Notes: generated by a model from the letters alone, not told the origin. A stretch of 64,000 nucleotides of DNA from an uncultured Thiohalocapsa sp. (GCF_913062725.1 NZ_CAJXWY010000002.1:1-64000); one strand, 5' to 3'. Shown: positions 25,790-35,238, counted from the first letter of the stretch. Translations and numbers: made by a program.

Positions 25790-26382
25790 CCCCCACCCAC
25801 ACCCCGGACACTGCCAATCCCGGCCCCGCCACCGCGCTGTATCGCGACGCCGCCGCCGTCGATGCGGCCATCAGTGACATGGCGCAGGCGCTGGACACCC
25901 TGCTCAGCGCGCGCGGCGCCCGACCGCCGCTCATGATCGGCATTCACACCGGCGGCGTCTGGGTGGCCGAGCGCCTGCACCGGCTGCTGGCGCTCGCCGA
26001 GCCGCTGGGGTATCTCGATATCTCTTTCTACCGCGATGACTTCACGCGCATCGGCATGCACCCGCGGGTGCGCCCATCGCACCTGCCGGTGGCCGTGGAC
26101 GATCGCCACATCGTGCTGGTGGACGACGTGATCCAGTCCGGGCGCACCATCCGCGCGGCGCTGAACGTGCTCTTCGACTACGGGCGCCCCGCCTCCGTGA
26201 TGCTGGCGGTGCTCGCCGAGCGCAGCGGTCGCGAGCTGCCCATCGAGCCCAATGTGGTGGGCCTGCATGCGGACCTCGCCCATGGCGAGCACCTGAAGCT
26301 CGCCGGTCCGGGACCGCTCTCGCTCTACCGCGGCAGCCCGCCGGTGGGACGCGCAAGCGGCGCAGAGGGCGCCGGGCCGTGA
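25786..26382 (+). CDS. pyrR: PyrR bifunctional pyrimidine regulator/uracil phosphoribosyltransferase-like protein
   Basis: A 198-residue type I phosphoribosyltransferase-fold protein. The PRPP-binding loop is [17 protein letters not shown], and [15 protein letters not shown] and DISFYRDDF are family-typical. In Gram-positives PyrR is an mRNA attenuation protein; in Pseudomonas-type operons its role is less clear. An N-terminal extension rich in Pro/Thr and a 15-residue C-terminal tail extend beyond the usual ~170. It overlaps both ruvX and pyrB. Confidence 0.92.
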   Translation: MTPTHTPDTANPGPATALYRDAAAVDAAISDMAQALDTLLSARGARPPLMIGIHTGGVWVAERLHRLLALAEPLGYLDISFYRDDFTRIGMHPRVRPSHLPVAVDDRHIVLVDDVIQSGRTIRAALNVLFDYGRPASVMLAVLAERSGRELPIEPNVVGLHADLAHGEHLKLAGPGPLSLYRGSPPVGRASGAEGAGP

Positions 26383-27419
26383 TCACGCCGCGCGCCTCGC
26401 AGCAGGAGCAGGCCGCCGCGCTGCAGCTGGACGCGGACGGCAACCTCAAGCATTTCCTGACCCTGGACGGACTGGACCGGGCGCTGTTGATCGACATTCT
26501 GGACCGCGCCGAGGGCTTCCTTGGGGTGGCTCAGCAGGCGGTCAAGAAGGTGCCGCTGTGCCGCGGCAAGATCATCGCCAATCTGTTCTTCGAGACCAGC
26601 ACCCGCACCCGCACCACCTTCGAGCTCGCCGCCAAGCGCCTGTCGGCAGACGTGCTGAACCTCAACATCAGCACCTCCGCCACGGCCAAGGGCGAGACCC
26701 TGCTGGACACGCTGCGCAATCTGGAAGCGATGCACGTGGATATGTTCGTCGTGCGCCATGCCGACAGCGGCGCGGCGCACTTCATCGCCACCCATGCGGC
26801 GGCGCCGGTGGCCGTCATCAATGCCGGCGATGGCTGCTACTCGCACCCGACACAGGCGATGCTCGACATGTTCACCATTCGCGCCCACAAGGGCGGCTTC
26901 GAGGGACTCACGGTGGCCCTCGTCGGCGACGTGCTGCACTCACGGGTGGCGCGCTCGCAGATCACCGCGCTCAACACCCTGGGCGTCGCCGAGGTCCGCG
27001 CCATCGGCCCGAGCACGCTGGTGCCGGCGCGGGCGGCGGAGGCCCTCGGCGTGCGCGTCTGCCACGACCTGCGCGCGGGGTTGCGCGGCGTCGATGTCAT
27101 CATCCTGCTGCGCCTGCAGCACGAGCGCATGGACGGCGGCTTCCTGCCCAGCGAGCACGAGTACTTCCACCTGTTTGGGCTGACCGAGAAGCGCCTGCGC
27201 CTGGCCGCAGCCGACGCCATCGTCATGCACCCCGGCCCCATCAACCGCGGCGTGGAGATGGACTCCGGCGTGGCCGACGGCGATCGCTCGGTGATCCTGG
27301 AGCAGGTGAGCAACGGGCTCGCCGTGCGCATGGCTGTCATGTCCATGTGCATTGGCACCCAGAACCTATGGCTGCACGCCGCCGGCCAGCGGCCGCTGAC
27401 GGAGACCGGCGATGCCTGA
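26379..27419 (+). CDS. pyrB: Aspartate carbamoyltransferase PyrB
   Basis: Catalyses carbamoyl phosphate + aspartate to carbamoyl aspartate in pyrimidine synthesis. [19 protein letters not shown] is the carbamoyl-phosphate motif; [33 protein letters not shown] and [13 protein letters not shown] are also conserved. The 346 residues include a 20-30 residue N-terminal extension as in Pseudomonas-type ATCases that assemble with an inactive DHOase. GTG at 26379 overlaps the pyrR stop (GTGA), and pyrC' overlaps the other end by 8 bases, so the three are coupled. Confidence 0.96.
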   Translation: MITPRASQQEQAAALQLDADGNLKHFLTLDGLDRALLIDILDRAEGFLGVAQQAVKKVPLCRGKIIANLFFETSTRTRTTFELAAKRLSADVLNLNISTSATAKGETLLDTLRNLEAMHVDMFVVRHADSGAAHFIATHAAAPVAVINAGDGCYSHPTQAMLDMFTIRAHKGGFEGLTVALVGDVLHSRVARSQITALNTLGVAEVRAIGPSTLVPARAAEALGVRVCHDLRAGLRGVDVIILLRLQHERMDGGFLPSEHEYFHLFGLTEKRLRLAAADAIVMHPGPINRGVEMDSGVADGDRSVILEQVSNGLAVRMAVMSMCIGTQNLWLHAAGQRPLTETGDA

Positions 27420-28722
27420 CAACGCCGCCGCCGGCAGCCCCCAAGCCATCAGCATCCGCGGCGGCCGGGTCATCGACCCCGCGGCCAACATCGACGCCGT
27501 CATGGATCTGCATCTCGCCGACGGTGCCATCAAGGCCCTGGGCGAGGCGCCCGCGGGCTTTGCGCCCCAACATATCATCGATGCCGCCGGGCTCGTCGTC
27601 TGCCCGGGGCTGGTGGACCTGAGCGCGCGGCTGCGCCAACCGGGGCGCGAGCACAAGGCCACCATCGCCAGCGAGACCCGCGCCGCCGCCGCCGCCGGCA
27701 TCACCACCCTATGCTGCCCGCCGGACACCCTGCCAGCGGTGGATACGCCAGCGGTGGCGCAGCTCATCCGCCAGCTCGCCGAGGAGCGCGGCTATGCGCG
27801 GGTCCTGCCGGCGGGCGCCCTCACCCGCGGGCTGGAGGGCGAGCACATCACCGAAATGGCGGCTCTCAAGCTGGCGGGCTGCCCGGTCATGAGCAATGCC
27901 GACCGACCGGTGCGCAACACCCGGGTGCTGCGCCGGGCGCTGGAGTACGCCAGCACCTACGGCCTCGGCACCTTTCTGCACCCGGCGGATGCCTACCTGA
28001 GCGAAGGCGGCCTGGTGCACGAGGGCCTGGTGGCCACCCAGCTCGGACTGCCCGGCATTCCGGAGGCGGCGGAGGTGCTCGGCGTCGCCCGGGACCTGGC
28101 CCTGGCGGAGCAGACCGGTGCCCGGGTGCACTTCCGCGGCCTGTCCACGGCGCGCGCCACGGCCATGCTCGCGGAGGCCCGAGCCCGTGGCCTGCCCGTC
28201 AGCGCCGATGTCGCCGCCCACCAGCTTTGGCTCACCGAGGATGCCGTGGCGGGCTTCAGCGCCGACGCCCATCTGATCCCGCCGCTGCGCACCGCCGCCG
28301 ACCGCGACGCCTTGCGCGCGGCGATCGCCGCCGGCGAGATCACCGCTATCTGCTCGGATCATCAGCCCCATGAGCCGGACGCCAAGCTGAACCCCTTCCC
28401 GCAGACCGAGCCCGGCATGTCGGCGCTGGAGACCTTGCTGCCGCTGGTGCTGGGCCTGGTACGCGAGGATGTGCTGGACCTCTGCGACGCCCTCGCCTGC
28501 GTCACCGCCCACCCGGCGGCCATCCTCGACCGCCCCCTGGGACGGCTGCAGCCGGGCGCCGTCGCCGACGTCTGCATCTTCGACCCGGACGCGCGCTGGG
28601 TGGTGGGTGAGGACACCCTGGTGAGCCGCGGCAAGAACACCCCCCTGCGCGGCGCCGAGATGATCGGGCGCGTGCGCTGGACACTGTTGGCGGGGCGGGT
28701 GGTGCATGAGGCGAAGGGCTAG
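27412..28722 (+). CDS. pyrC': Dihydroorotase-like non-catalytic ATCase partner PyrC' (PyrX)
   Basis: A 436-residue amidohydrolase-fold protein. Where active dihydroorotase has Asp-x-His-x-His for zinc, it reads [10 protein letters not shown] (residues 69-78), so both metal-ligand histidines are gone. Later sites have also drifted, although SDHQPHEPD remains. This is the pattern of pyrC' in Pseudomonas, which holds the ATCase dodecamer together without DHOase activity. It overlaps pyrB by 8 bases. An active pyrC must be encoded elsewhere. Confidence 0.93.
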   Translation: MPDNAAAGSPQAISIRGGRVIDPAANIDAVMDLHLADGAIKALGEAPAGFAPQHIIDAAGLVVCPGLVDLSARLRQPGREHKATIASETRAAAAAGITTLCCPPDTLPAVDTPAVAQLIRQLAEERGYARVLPAGALTRGLEGEHITEMAALKLAGCPVMSNADRPVRNTRVLRRALEYASTYGLGTFLHPADAYLSEGGLVHEGLVATQLGLPGIPEAAEVLGVARDLALAEQTGARVHFRGLSTARATAMLAEARARGLPVSADVAAHQLWLTEDAVAGFSADAHLIPPLRTAADRDALRAAIAAGEITAICSDHQPHEPDAKLNPFPQTEPGMSALETLLPLVLGLVREDVLDLCDALACVTAHPAAILDRPLGRLQPGAVADVCIFDPDARWVVGEDTLVSRGKNTPLRGAEMIGRVRWTLLAGRVVHEAKG

Positions 28723-29141
28723 CGGCGGCACGGCGTGCATCCGTCGGGGCGGCGCTACCGGCCGCCACAAAAAAAGCTTCCCGCCCACGGCAAACCTGCT
28801 ATTGTGCGTCCTGAGGATACGCCGGCGCCGCCCCCGGGCTGCCCGGCACAAGGCATCTGCCAGTTTCGACGAGACCGCCCGGCGCGTTGCCAGGCCCGCG
28901 ATCCGGACCGGATCGGGTCGCCAACGCAACATAGCCCGCACACTCCCCCCGAGATCCGTAGCTCCCTGTCTCCTCGCGCAGCCGCGCAGACGCCGCATCA
29001 CCAATCAAGTGTGGCGGCCAGCGGCAGTTCGCGCCCGCGCCCGCGCATGCGCGTCCCGCCCGAAACCGGCAGGGTCGCAGGCATGCGTCGACGTGGTTGC
29101 GACAACGTCAACTCAAGCATCATTTTTCGCGAGACACATCC
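28723..29141. other. Gene-free region between pyrC' and the RRM gene
   Basis: About 420 bases without a supportable gene. A purine tract (ACAAAAAAAGC, about 28767-28777) and a TATTGT hexamer near 28800 could belong to a promoter for the RRM gene. That would give an mRNA leader of roughly 330 bases, a length often seen for cold-regulated RNA-binding proteins. This is suggestion only; I could not define a structure. Confidence 0.3.
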
Positions 29142-29423
29142 ATGAACATCTACGTTGGCAACCTGCCCTACAGCGTCACCGACAGCGATCTGCGTCAGAC
29201 CTTCTCCGAGTACGGCAGCGTCGACCAGGTCAACCTGATCACCGACAAGTTCAGTGGCGAATCCAAGGGCTTCGGCTTCGTCGAGATGGGTAACAACACC
29301 GAGGCAGACGCCGCCATCAAGGCCTTGAACGGCACCGACTACAAGGGCCGCAATATCACCGTGAACCAGGCCAAGCCGAAGAGCGACCGCCCGCGCGGTG
29401 GCGGCGGCGGCCGCCGCTGGTAA
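29142..29423 (+). CDS. RRM-domain RNA-binding protein
   Basis: A 93-residue protein made of one RNA-recognition motif plus a short Arg/Gly tail. RNP2 is IYVGNL (residues 3-8) and RNP1 is KGFGFVEM at about 43-50. The tail PRGGGGGRRW resembles glycine-rich RNA-binding proteins of cyanobacteria and proteobacteria, several of which are cold-induced. ATG at 29142 gives the MNIYVGNLPYSV start. It stands alone, followed by a strong terminator. Confidence 0.93.
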   Translation: MNIYVGNLPYSVTDSDLRQTFSEYGSVDQVNLITDKFSGESKGFGFVEMGNNTEADAAIKALNGTDYKGRNITVNQAKPKSDRPRGGGGGRRW

Positions 29424-29546
29424 GTCCTCCGGCTCTTCAGCCCACGGGCCCGAGACCCTTGTGAGTAGGCGGGCTCGGTAAGCTCGCCCCGGCACGGAGC
29501 CGGGCAGCTTCTCTTTCAGCCCCCTCGGGCGTGGCGAAAGGCCGCA

Positions 29547-29596
29547 AGCCCGGTGCCGGCAGCCGACCGCAGGTCGGCATCCGGGCCGGGCTTTTT
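29547..29596 (+). terminator. Rho-independent terminator after the RRM gene
   Basis: AGCCCGG (29547-29553) pairs with CCGGGCT (29586-29592), and inner GCCGACC/GGTCGGC arms extend the stem. TTTT follows directly. It lies 124 bases after the RRM stop. Confidence 0.8.
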
Positions 29597-30027
29597 CACG
29601 GGCATGCGCGGCCGCGTAACCTGTGTATCGCGCCCAACGCATTAACCCCGCCGCCGCCGTCACCGCAGCCGGTTAAGGCTGAGCCACATCATCCCGCACG
29701 ATCTCCGAGGGCCATCCCGATCGGGCCGTGACGCACTCTTCAGTACACACAAAGCCCCGCCCAGACCAACATTTTCTTGTCAATTTCGATGCTTTGAGTC
29801 GTTTTTTCGAAGCTTTATGGTTGGGGGTCGACCTCGCCCTTGAACGCGTGCAAACTAGCCCAAATGGAACATCGCCCGCGGGGGTCAGCCACCCCGAACA
29901 GACGACGGTCGACGGGTCCCAGCTAACCCCAACGGATGAACGTCGACGCGCCCAGCGGCTGCGTCGGCCGATTTGTGTGCGAAAGATAACGGCGAAACAG
30001 CCCAAGAGTCGGGAGGAGACACCACCA
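29597..30027. other. Gene-free region upstream of soxA
   Basis: About 430 bases, part of which (roughly 29740-29830) is clearly less GC-rich than its surroundings, with T-rich runs. This is consistent with a promoter for soxAX. An open frame through it into soxA has no family resemblance and lacks a ribosome-binding site. I did not find a convincing -35/-10 pair. Confidence 0.35.
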
Positions 30028-30870
30028 ATGGTCAAACCCATCGCTTCCGCCGCCGCCTTCGCGGCGGTTCTATCGACAGCCGCGCTTGCCAGTGAGGTGC
30101 GCGCACCGGAGGATGTGCTGCAGGAGCTCATCGATAACCACGAGTCTGCGTATCTCACGCAGAGCGAACAGAACATCATGATGATGCCGGACAACGCCGC
30201 CCTCTGGACGGCAGACGAAGGCAAAGAACTGTTTCTCGAAAAGCGCGGCCCCAACAACGTTTCGCTGGAGACGTGCGACCTCGGCAAGGGGCCTGGCGTC
30301 GTCGACGGCGCTTACGTCGAGTTGCCGCGGTTCTTCGAAGACACGGGGCGCGTCATGGATCTGGAGAGCCGCCTCATCTACTGCATGACCACCATCCAGG
30401 GCTTCGCGCCTGACGACCCCGCGGTCAAGTCGCGTCACGGGACGGACTCCGACATGATGAAGCTGCAAACCTACATCGCCAGCCGCTCCAGCGGTCTGCC
30501 CTGGAATCCACCCCTGGATCATCCTCTGGAACAGGCGATGCGAGACGCCGGTGAAGCCCTCTTCTACCGTCGTGCCGGTACCTCGGACTTCAGCTGTGCC
30601 ACCTGCCACACCAACACCGGCAACCGTATCCGCGCCTCCGTGCTGCCCAACATCAACGCCCCGCACGAGTGGACCAAGGCCATCTCCTGGCCTGCCTACC
30701 GCGTGGGTCATCAGCAGGTGCGAAGCAGTAACCATCGTGTCCGTGGCTGCTACTGGCAGATGCGCCAACCACAAAGCATTCCCGGCTCCGACGCCGCCAT
30801 CGCACTGATGTCCTACTGGACCGACGCGGCCCGCGGCCAGCCGGCTATCCTGCCGGACATGAAGCGTTGA
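30028..30870 (+). CDS. soxA: Sulfur oxidation c-type cytochrome SoxA (mono-haem type)
   Basis: The catalytic subunit of SoxAX, which oxidatively joins thiosulfate to the SoxY carrier Cys in the periplasm. The 280-residue protein has a signal peptide (AAAFAAVLSTAALA). One haem-binding motif, CATCH, is at 190-194. The conserved RVRGCYWQMR motif holds the active-site haem-ligand Cys241. In the N-terminal half only LETCDLGKGPG (Cys83) and LIYCM (Cys119) remain, so the second haem of di-haem SoxA is absent. ATG at 30028 follows GGGAGGAG. It precedes soxX; no other sox gene is in the window. Confidence 0.93.
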   Translation: MVKPIASAAAFAAVLSTAALASEVRAPEDVLQELIDNHESAYLTQSEQNIMMMPDNAALWTADEGKELFLEKRGPNNVSLETCDLGKGPGVVDGAYVELPRFFEDTGRVMDLESRLIYCMTTIQGFAPDDPAVKSRHGTDSDMMKLQTYIASRSSGLPWNPPLDHPLEQAMRDAGEALFYRRAGTSDFSCATCHTNTGNRIRASVLPNINAPHEWTKAISWPAYRVGHQQVRSSNHRVRGCYWQMRQPQSIPGSDAAIALMSYWTDAARGQPAILPDMKR

Positions 30871-30899
30871 GCACGGTCATCAGCCACGAGGAAGCAGCC

Positions 30900-31634
30900 A
30901 TGAACCATCACACCTCCACAGTCACCGTCTTCGCAGCAGCGGCGCTGCTCGGTCTGACGACGTCCGCCACGGCGGCCCCGCCGGCACCTCAAGCGGCTTA
31001 CACCTCCATGAGCCCCGAAGAGCTCGCGGAGTACCTGGTCTTCGAAGCCGGCGGCTTCGACCTCGACGCAACCACTCAGGACGGTAGCACCGCCCTCGAG
31101 CGCATGATTCAAGACCGCACACAGAAGGTCTGCTCCGCCATCAACCGCAGCGGCGAAGAGCTCGACCGCGCCACGGCCGCCAAGATCAGTGCCTTGGCGG
31201 AAGAAACCATCGTCTTCCCGGAAGGCGGCGTGGCCCTCGGCGACTGGAAGCGCGGCGAGGCAATCGCCCGCTCCGGCTACGGGTTCCGCATCGGTCACCG
31301 CGTCGACGACCATGCGAGCAGAACACCTGGCGGCAACTGTTATGCCTGCCACCAACTGGACCCGAATGAAATCGCCTACGGCACCGTCGGACCGAGCCTC
31401 ACGGGCTACGGCCGGCTGCGCGGTACCAGCGATGCCATGCTAAACCACACCTACAAGATCCTCTACAACGCGCATACGTTCTTTCCGTGCACGAACATGC
31501 CGCGCTTCGGCCACCACGGCACATTGACGCAGGAGCAACTCACTGACGTCATGGCCTACCTGTTGGATCCGGAGTCGCCGGTGAACCAGGAGGTGACCGA
31601 AACGGCAGGTAACGAGCAGGCCTCGGCGGACTGA
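30900..31634 (+). CDS. soxX: Sulfur oxidation c-type cytochrome SoxX
   Basis: The electron-accepting partner of SoxA. The 244-residue protein has a signal peptide (VFAAAALLGLTTSATA). The haem site NCYACHQLDP is at about 146-155. The distal Met lies in CTNMPRFG (Met200), followed by LTDVMAYLLDPESPVN at the C-terminal helix. A long N-terminal helical region with one Cys at 79 precedes the cytochrome core. It starts 29 bases after soxA with GAGG upstream and belongs to the same transcript. Confidence 0.93.
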   Translation: MNHHTSTVTVFAAAALLGLTTSATAAPPAPQAAYTSMSPEELAEYLVFEAGGFDLDATTQDGSTALERMIQDRTQKVCSAINRSGEELDRATAAKISALAEETIVFPEGGVALGDWKRGEAIARSGYGFRIGHRVDDHASRTPGGNCYACHQLDPNEIAYGTVGPSLTGYGRLRGTSDAMLNHTYKILYNAHTFFPCTNMPRFGHHGTLTQEQLTDVMAYLLDPESPVNQEVTETAGNEQASAD

Positions 31635-31757
31635 TACTCCGTTCTGCTGCGGCTAGGCGACCTGCGCGCAGGCGTGCTGGTCAAGCCCTGCCGCTTCATG
31701 TGCAGCCATCCATCGGATGAGTGCGGCCGGAACCGACACCGGCTTCGGTAAGAACCC

Positions 31758-31777
31758 CGGCGGCAGGGATGCCGCCG
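31758..31777. repeat. Hairpin with a GCAGGGATGC core downstream of soxX
   Basis: CGGCGGCA-GGGA-TGCCGCCG is a perfect 8-bp stem with the same GCA-GGGA-TGC centre as 20806-20825. No T-tract follows. It lies 123 bases after soxX and may belong to the same intergenic repeat family. Confidence 0.6.
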
Positions 31778-31800
31778 CTTGGTGCACCGGGCTGCGCCAC

Positions 31801-32150
31801 TCAGTTCCCATCTTCCCGGTCATTACGAAGCTGCTCAAGGCTAAGCCTGACAGCCTCAGTATCCCGCGTCTCATCAATCCATCCCGCACATGCTCAGGTT
31901 GGCGGCGCCGACGTAACGCTCGATAGCCGCAAGTGCGGCGTTGCGCACGCGGTCACGGTCTACAGCGCTGAGCCGGCTCCACAGGGCCGGGGCAAGCCGC
32001 CGCCTCACCCGTTCCCCGTCGTGTCTCAATAATCCCTTGTGCGCAAACTGGATCCGCCCGAGTCAGTACCGGGCGTCCTGCTGGTGCGCGGGCAGGTTGC
32101 ACTTGGCCCAGGCGCCGCCCTGCCCAAGCAGGAAGTCGCCCCTGCCCGCA
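31801..32150 (-). pseudogene. Decayed gene of unknown family
   Basis: On the minus strand a frame reads GQGGAWAKCNLPAHQQDARY, then an in-frame TGA (32063-32065). It resumes as LGRIQFAHKGLLRHDGERV and RDRVRNAALAAIERYVGAAN to a TGA at 31874. Coding-like sequence then continues in a shifted frame as WIDETRDTEAVRLSLEQLRN and ends at 31801. The amphipathic composition and the continuity across a stop and a shift suggest a broken gene. I do not recognise the family and no intact start is visible. Confidence 0.35.
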
Positions 32151-32595
32151 CTGCCATCGGTGAATGTTTGAGCCTGATGTCAGTCGCACACCGCAGTTTC
32201 GCGAGTGAGCAAGCGAAGGCGTCGTTCGCCGCTATACTTCTCGGTAGCAGAAGCGCGCGATTGCGAAACAGCACTGATCGCCGTCGTCAGCGAATGCCAA
32301 TGGGGCTTCAGGGGAGTCCCGAAGCGATTGAATGCCTGCGGTCACAATGCTCGAGCGCAATCGGCATGCGCACTTCGCCGATGGCAACAGCATTGCCATC
32401 GCATCCAGGGGAAGGAGCCCCGCGGCTCGCTTTATACAACGCAAAAAGACGCTAATGGCCCTGGGTGTGGAAGTCGTTACCCACCGGGCGCGAGCATTTG
32501 TGCAGATCCTGACGCCGTGTCAGCACTGATGGGCATGGCTTTTCCCGATATCACCGCAGCCTGGCGTCTTTACTCAACCAATAGGTGAGGCTGCC
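32151..32595. other. Gene-free region upstream of the Cys-rich secreted protein
   Basis: About 445 bases of lower GC content than the flanking genes. Several short frames are open on both strands but none shows a family pattern or a ribosome-binding site. The composition suggests non-coding or acquired DNA. Confidence 0.3.
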
Positions 32596-34062
32596 ATGAA
32601 AGCGTTGAAACGATGGCTGGCGATCGGCCTCGTCAGTATCGCCACACTGAGTCATCCCGGACTCCTGCAGGCGCAGACGCCGCCGACGTTCTCGGCGTGC
32701 GCTTGGCCGCTGCAGGTATCTCCGGAAGGTTTCGGCAATTACCTGGCGCCCGACGACCAGGCCCGCTACTGGATGATGCCGTTCGAAGCGGCTTACGACA
32801 GTATGACGATCGAGGGCACCTATCCCGCGGCCCGGTATTTTTCTTTCGTCGCCTACGCGGGAAATGCAGATGGCCGTCCTGTGCGCACCGCAGGGCATCT
32901 CTTTGATGCCATCATCGCGCCTGACCCCGGCTCCGGTATCAATCCGTTCATTCCTTACAACGGCCAGCGGCGGCCGCCGAAGCCGGATGTCGGAACCTAC
33001 ACCATTAACGTGGTACGCGAGGCGACAGAGGTACCGGTGACGAACGGCGCGAATACCATTGTGGTGGACGAAAATCCCGCCTGGATTGCGCTGCGCATCT
33101 ATGTGCCGGCGGCCGACGATGCGCTCGGCGGCCTGGCGTTATCCGGCGGCGTGCCGTTACCCATGGTGACACTCACCAGCGCCGATGATGAGGCGTCGGT
33201 GACGGTGCTCGAGCCCTGTCCCATCCCGGCGTCCATAGACCCACCGGCTTATTTCCCGATGCGATCGATCAATAAGTTCGCCGATGTCCTGGGGTTTTTG
33301 CGGTTCCTGTTCCCGGAGGATTTCGATATCAACCAGCACAAAGACTGGGACGACATGCCCGAGGGGCAGGTGTGGTTCGCACCGCCCTGGGACCCGCCGG
33401 TGCTGTTGTTCCCGAACCCGGACAACAAGTATCTCGTGGCGATCCCCGGACCCTACCAGCCCGGTAAGATGCTGGTGATCCATGCCAAAGCACCGACGTT
33501 TCCGGAGTCGACCGCCGGCGGGCCGCCCAACCGCAAGCATGAGGAGCGCCGCGGCAAGGAGCCCGATGTGCGCTATTGGTCGATCTGCCTGAATGACATG
33601 GAGCTGCCCATCGGCACGGTGCGCTGCCTGGCCGACCGCAGCATCAAGCGCCAGGGCCATGGCTACACCATCGTGATCTCCAACGACCTGGTGCGCCCGC
33701 GCTGGCTGCGACCCAATGTCAATTGGCTGCCCTGGGGCGACGAACGCTATCCGAAGCTCCTGTTCTACCGCCACATGATCCCGGTGGAAAGCGAGAGCGA
33801 ATATGCCGATATCCCGTTCGACTATGCCATCCAAAAGGTGGTGGTAGATTGCTGGGAGGGAAAAGAGGATGGCGACCGAGAGGCTTGCCTCTATCCAAAG
33901 GCGGTCATCGATTTCCTCCTCCCGGACCTGCCCTCACGAGCCGAAGTGACCGAGGCCGGGCCAACCGTGCAAGCCATCATGGACGAATACTATCCAGTGG
34001 CGGCCTGGTGTGATAAGAACACCTTCAGGCGCGGCGGTTGGCGAGCCTGTCTTGGCGAATAA
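32596..34062 (+). CDS. Large secreted Cys-rich protein of unknown function
   Basis: A 488-residue protein with a clear signal peptide (WLAIGLVSIATL, cleavage likely after LLQA). The mature chain has eight cysteines (for example SACAWP, EPCPIP, SICLND, VRCLAD, DCWEG, ACLYP, WCDKN, ACLGE), an even number that fits disulfide bonds in the periplasm or outside the cell. Conserved-looking blocks include YFSFVAYAGNADGRP, DVRYWSICLNDMELP and YTIVISNDLVRPRWL. There are no haem motifs, lipobox or membrane anchors. ATG at 32596 follows AGGTGAGG. I cannot place it in a known family. It lies 961 bases after soxX and need not be functionally linked. Confidence 0.8.
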   Translation: MKALKRWLAIGLVSIATLSHPGLLQAQTPPTFSACAWPLQVSPEGFGNYLAPDDQARYWMMPFEAAYDSMTIEGTYPAARYFSFVAYAGNADGRPVRTAGHLFDAIIAPDPGSGINPFIPYNGQRRPPKPDVGTYTINVVREATEVPVTNGANTIVVDENPAWIALRIYVPAADDALGGLALSGGVPLPMVTLTSADDEASVTVLEPCPIPASIDPPAYFPMRSINKFADVLGFLRFLFPEDFDINQHKDWDDMPEGQVWFAPPWDPPVLLFPNPDNKYLVAIPGPYQPGKMLVIHAKAPTFPESTAGGPPNRKHEERRGKEPDVRYWSICLNDMELPIGTVRCLADRSIKRQGHGYTIVISNDLVRPRWLRPNVNWLPWGDERYPKLLFYRHMIPVESESEYADIPFDYAIQKVVVDCWEGKEDGDREACLYPKAVIDFLLPDLPSRAEVTEAGPTVQAIMDEYYPVAAWCDKNTFRRGGWRACLGE

Positions 34063-34110
34063 CGGGAGCATGCCGGACGTTTGACCGCCCGGCGGAGAAC
34101 GCCGAGTCGC

Positions 34111-34136
34111 CCCGGCCCCGCGACGGCGGGGCCGGG
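34111..34136. terminator. 11-bp all-GC hairpin between convergent genes
   Basis: CCCGGCCCCGC (34111-34121) and GCGGGGCCGGG (34126-34136) are perfect complements with a GACG loop. It sits between the end of the secreted-protein gene and the end of pilT. No T-tract follows on either strand, so bidirectional termination is inferred from position. Confidence 0.45.
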
Positions 34137-34200
34137 ACGCACTGCGGATGCCGGCGGCGACCAGACCGACGCGGTTGGTGCGTTGTGGGGCCCGTGACTG

Positions 34201-35238
34201 CTAGCCGAAGCCGCCTTTGTGCTCGGCCTTGGCGCGCGCCTCGGCCTGGCTGATCAGGCCGCGCTGCAGCAGGTGCTTGAGGTTCTGATCCAGTGTCTGC
34301 ATGCCGTTGGCCTGGCCGGTCTGCATGGCAGAGTACATCTGCGCGATCTTGTCCTCGCGGATCAGGTTGCGGATGGCCGGGGTGCAGATCATGATCTCGT
34401 GGGCGGCCACGCGCCCACCGCCGGTCTTCTTGAGCAGGGTCTGGGAGATCACCGCGCGCAGGGACTCCGAGAGCATGGAGCGCACCATGTCCTTTTCGGC
34501 GGCCGGAAACACATCAACGATGCGGTCGATGGTCTTGGCCGCGGAACTGGTGTGCAGGGTGGCGAACACCAGATGGCCGGTCTCGGCCGCGGTGAGCGCG
34601 AGGCGAATGGTTTCCAGATCCCGCAGCTCGCCCACCAGGATGATGTCCGGATCCTGGCGCAGCGCCGAGCGCAGCGCCGCGCTGAAGCCGAGCGTGTCGC
34701 GGTGCACCTCGCGCTGGTTGACCAGGCAGCGCTTGGCTTTGTGGACGAACTCGATGGGGTCCTCGATGGTGAGGATGTGCGCGTGCTGGTGCTCGTTCAG
34801 GTAGTCCATCATCGCCGCCAGGGTGGTCGACTTGCCAGAGCCGGTGGGCCCGGTCACCAGCACGAGGCCGCGCGCCGCCTGCACGATGTCCTTGAAGATG
34901 GCCGGCGCGCCCAAGTCCTCCAGCGTCAGCACGCGGGAGGGGATGGTGCGCAATACCGCAGCCGCGCCGCGCGTTTGGTTGTAGGCGTTGACGCGAAAGC
35001 GCGCGACCCCGGCCAGCTCGAAGGAGAAGTCGGTCTCGAGATGCTGCGCGTACTCGTTGCGCTGCTGGTCGTTCATGATGTCGTAGAGCAGCGCCTGCAC
35101 CGTCTGATGCGCCAGCGGCGGCACATTGATGCGGCGCATGTCGCCGTCGACGCGAATCATGGGCGGCAGGCCCGCGGACAGGTGCAGGTCCGAGGCTTGG
35201 TTCTTGACGCTGAAGGCGAGGAGCTCGGCGATTTCCAC
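34201..35238 (-). CDS. pilT: Type IV pilus retraction ATPase PilT
   Basis: A hexameric secretion-type ATPase that depolymerises type IV pili for twitching motility. At 345 residues it has the standard length. The N-terminal PAS-like domain starts MEIAELLAFSVKNQASDLHLS. Walker A is GPTGSGKST (130-138), the Asp box LTIEDPIEF, Walker B DPDIILVGELRD and the His box HTSSAAKTIDRI. The C-terminal AIRNLIREDKIAQMYS helix is the retraction motif. No pilU follows; in Pseudomonas pilTU lies near pyrC', which parallels the position here. Confidence 0.97.
   Translation of the reverse strand: MEIAELLAFSVKNQASDLHLSAGLPPMIRVDGDMRRINVPPLAHQTVQALLYDIMNDQQRNEYAQHLETDFSFELAGVARFRVNAYNQTRGAAAVLRTIPSRVLTLEDLGAPAIFKDIVQAARGLVLVTGPTGSGKSTTLAAMMDYLNEHQHAHILTIEDPIEFVHKAKRCLVNQREVHRDTLGFSAALRSALRQDPDIILVGELRDLETIRLALTAAETGHLVFATLHTSSAAKTIDRIVDVFPAAEKDMVRSMLSESLRAVISQTLLKKTGGGRVAAHEIMICTPAIRNLIREDKIAQMYSAMQTGQANGMQTLDQNLKHLLQRGLISQAEARAKAEHKGGFG

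Noticed and set aside
32063-32065. TGA as a selenocysteine codon
   Set aside because: No SECIS-like stem was evident just downstream, the flanking context suggests Trp, and a further frame break follows, so decay is simpler.
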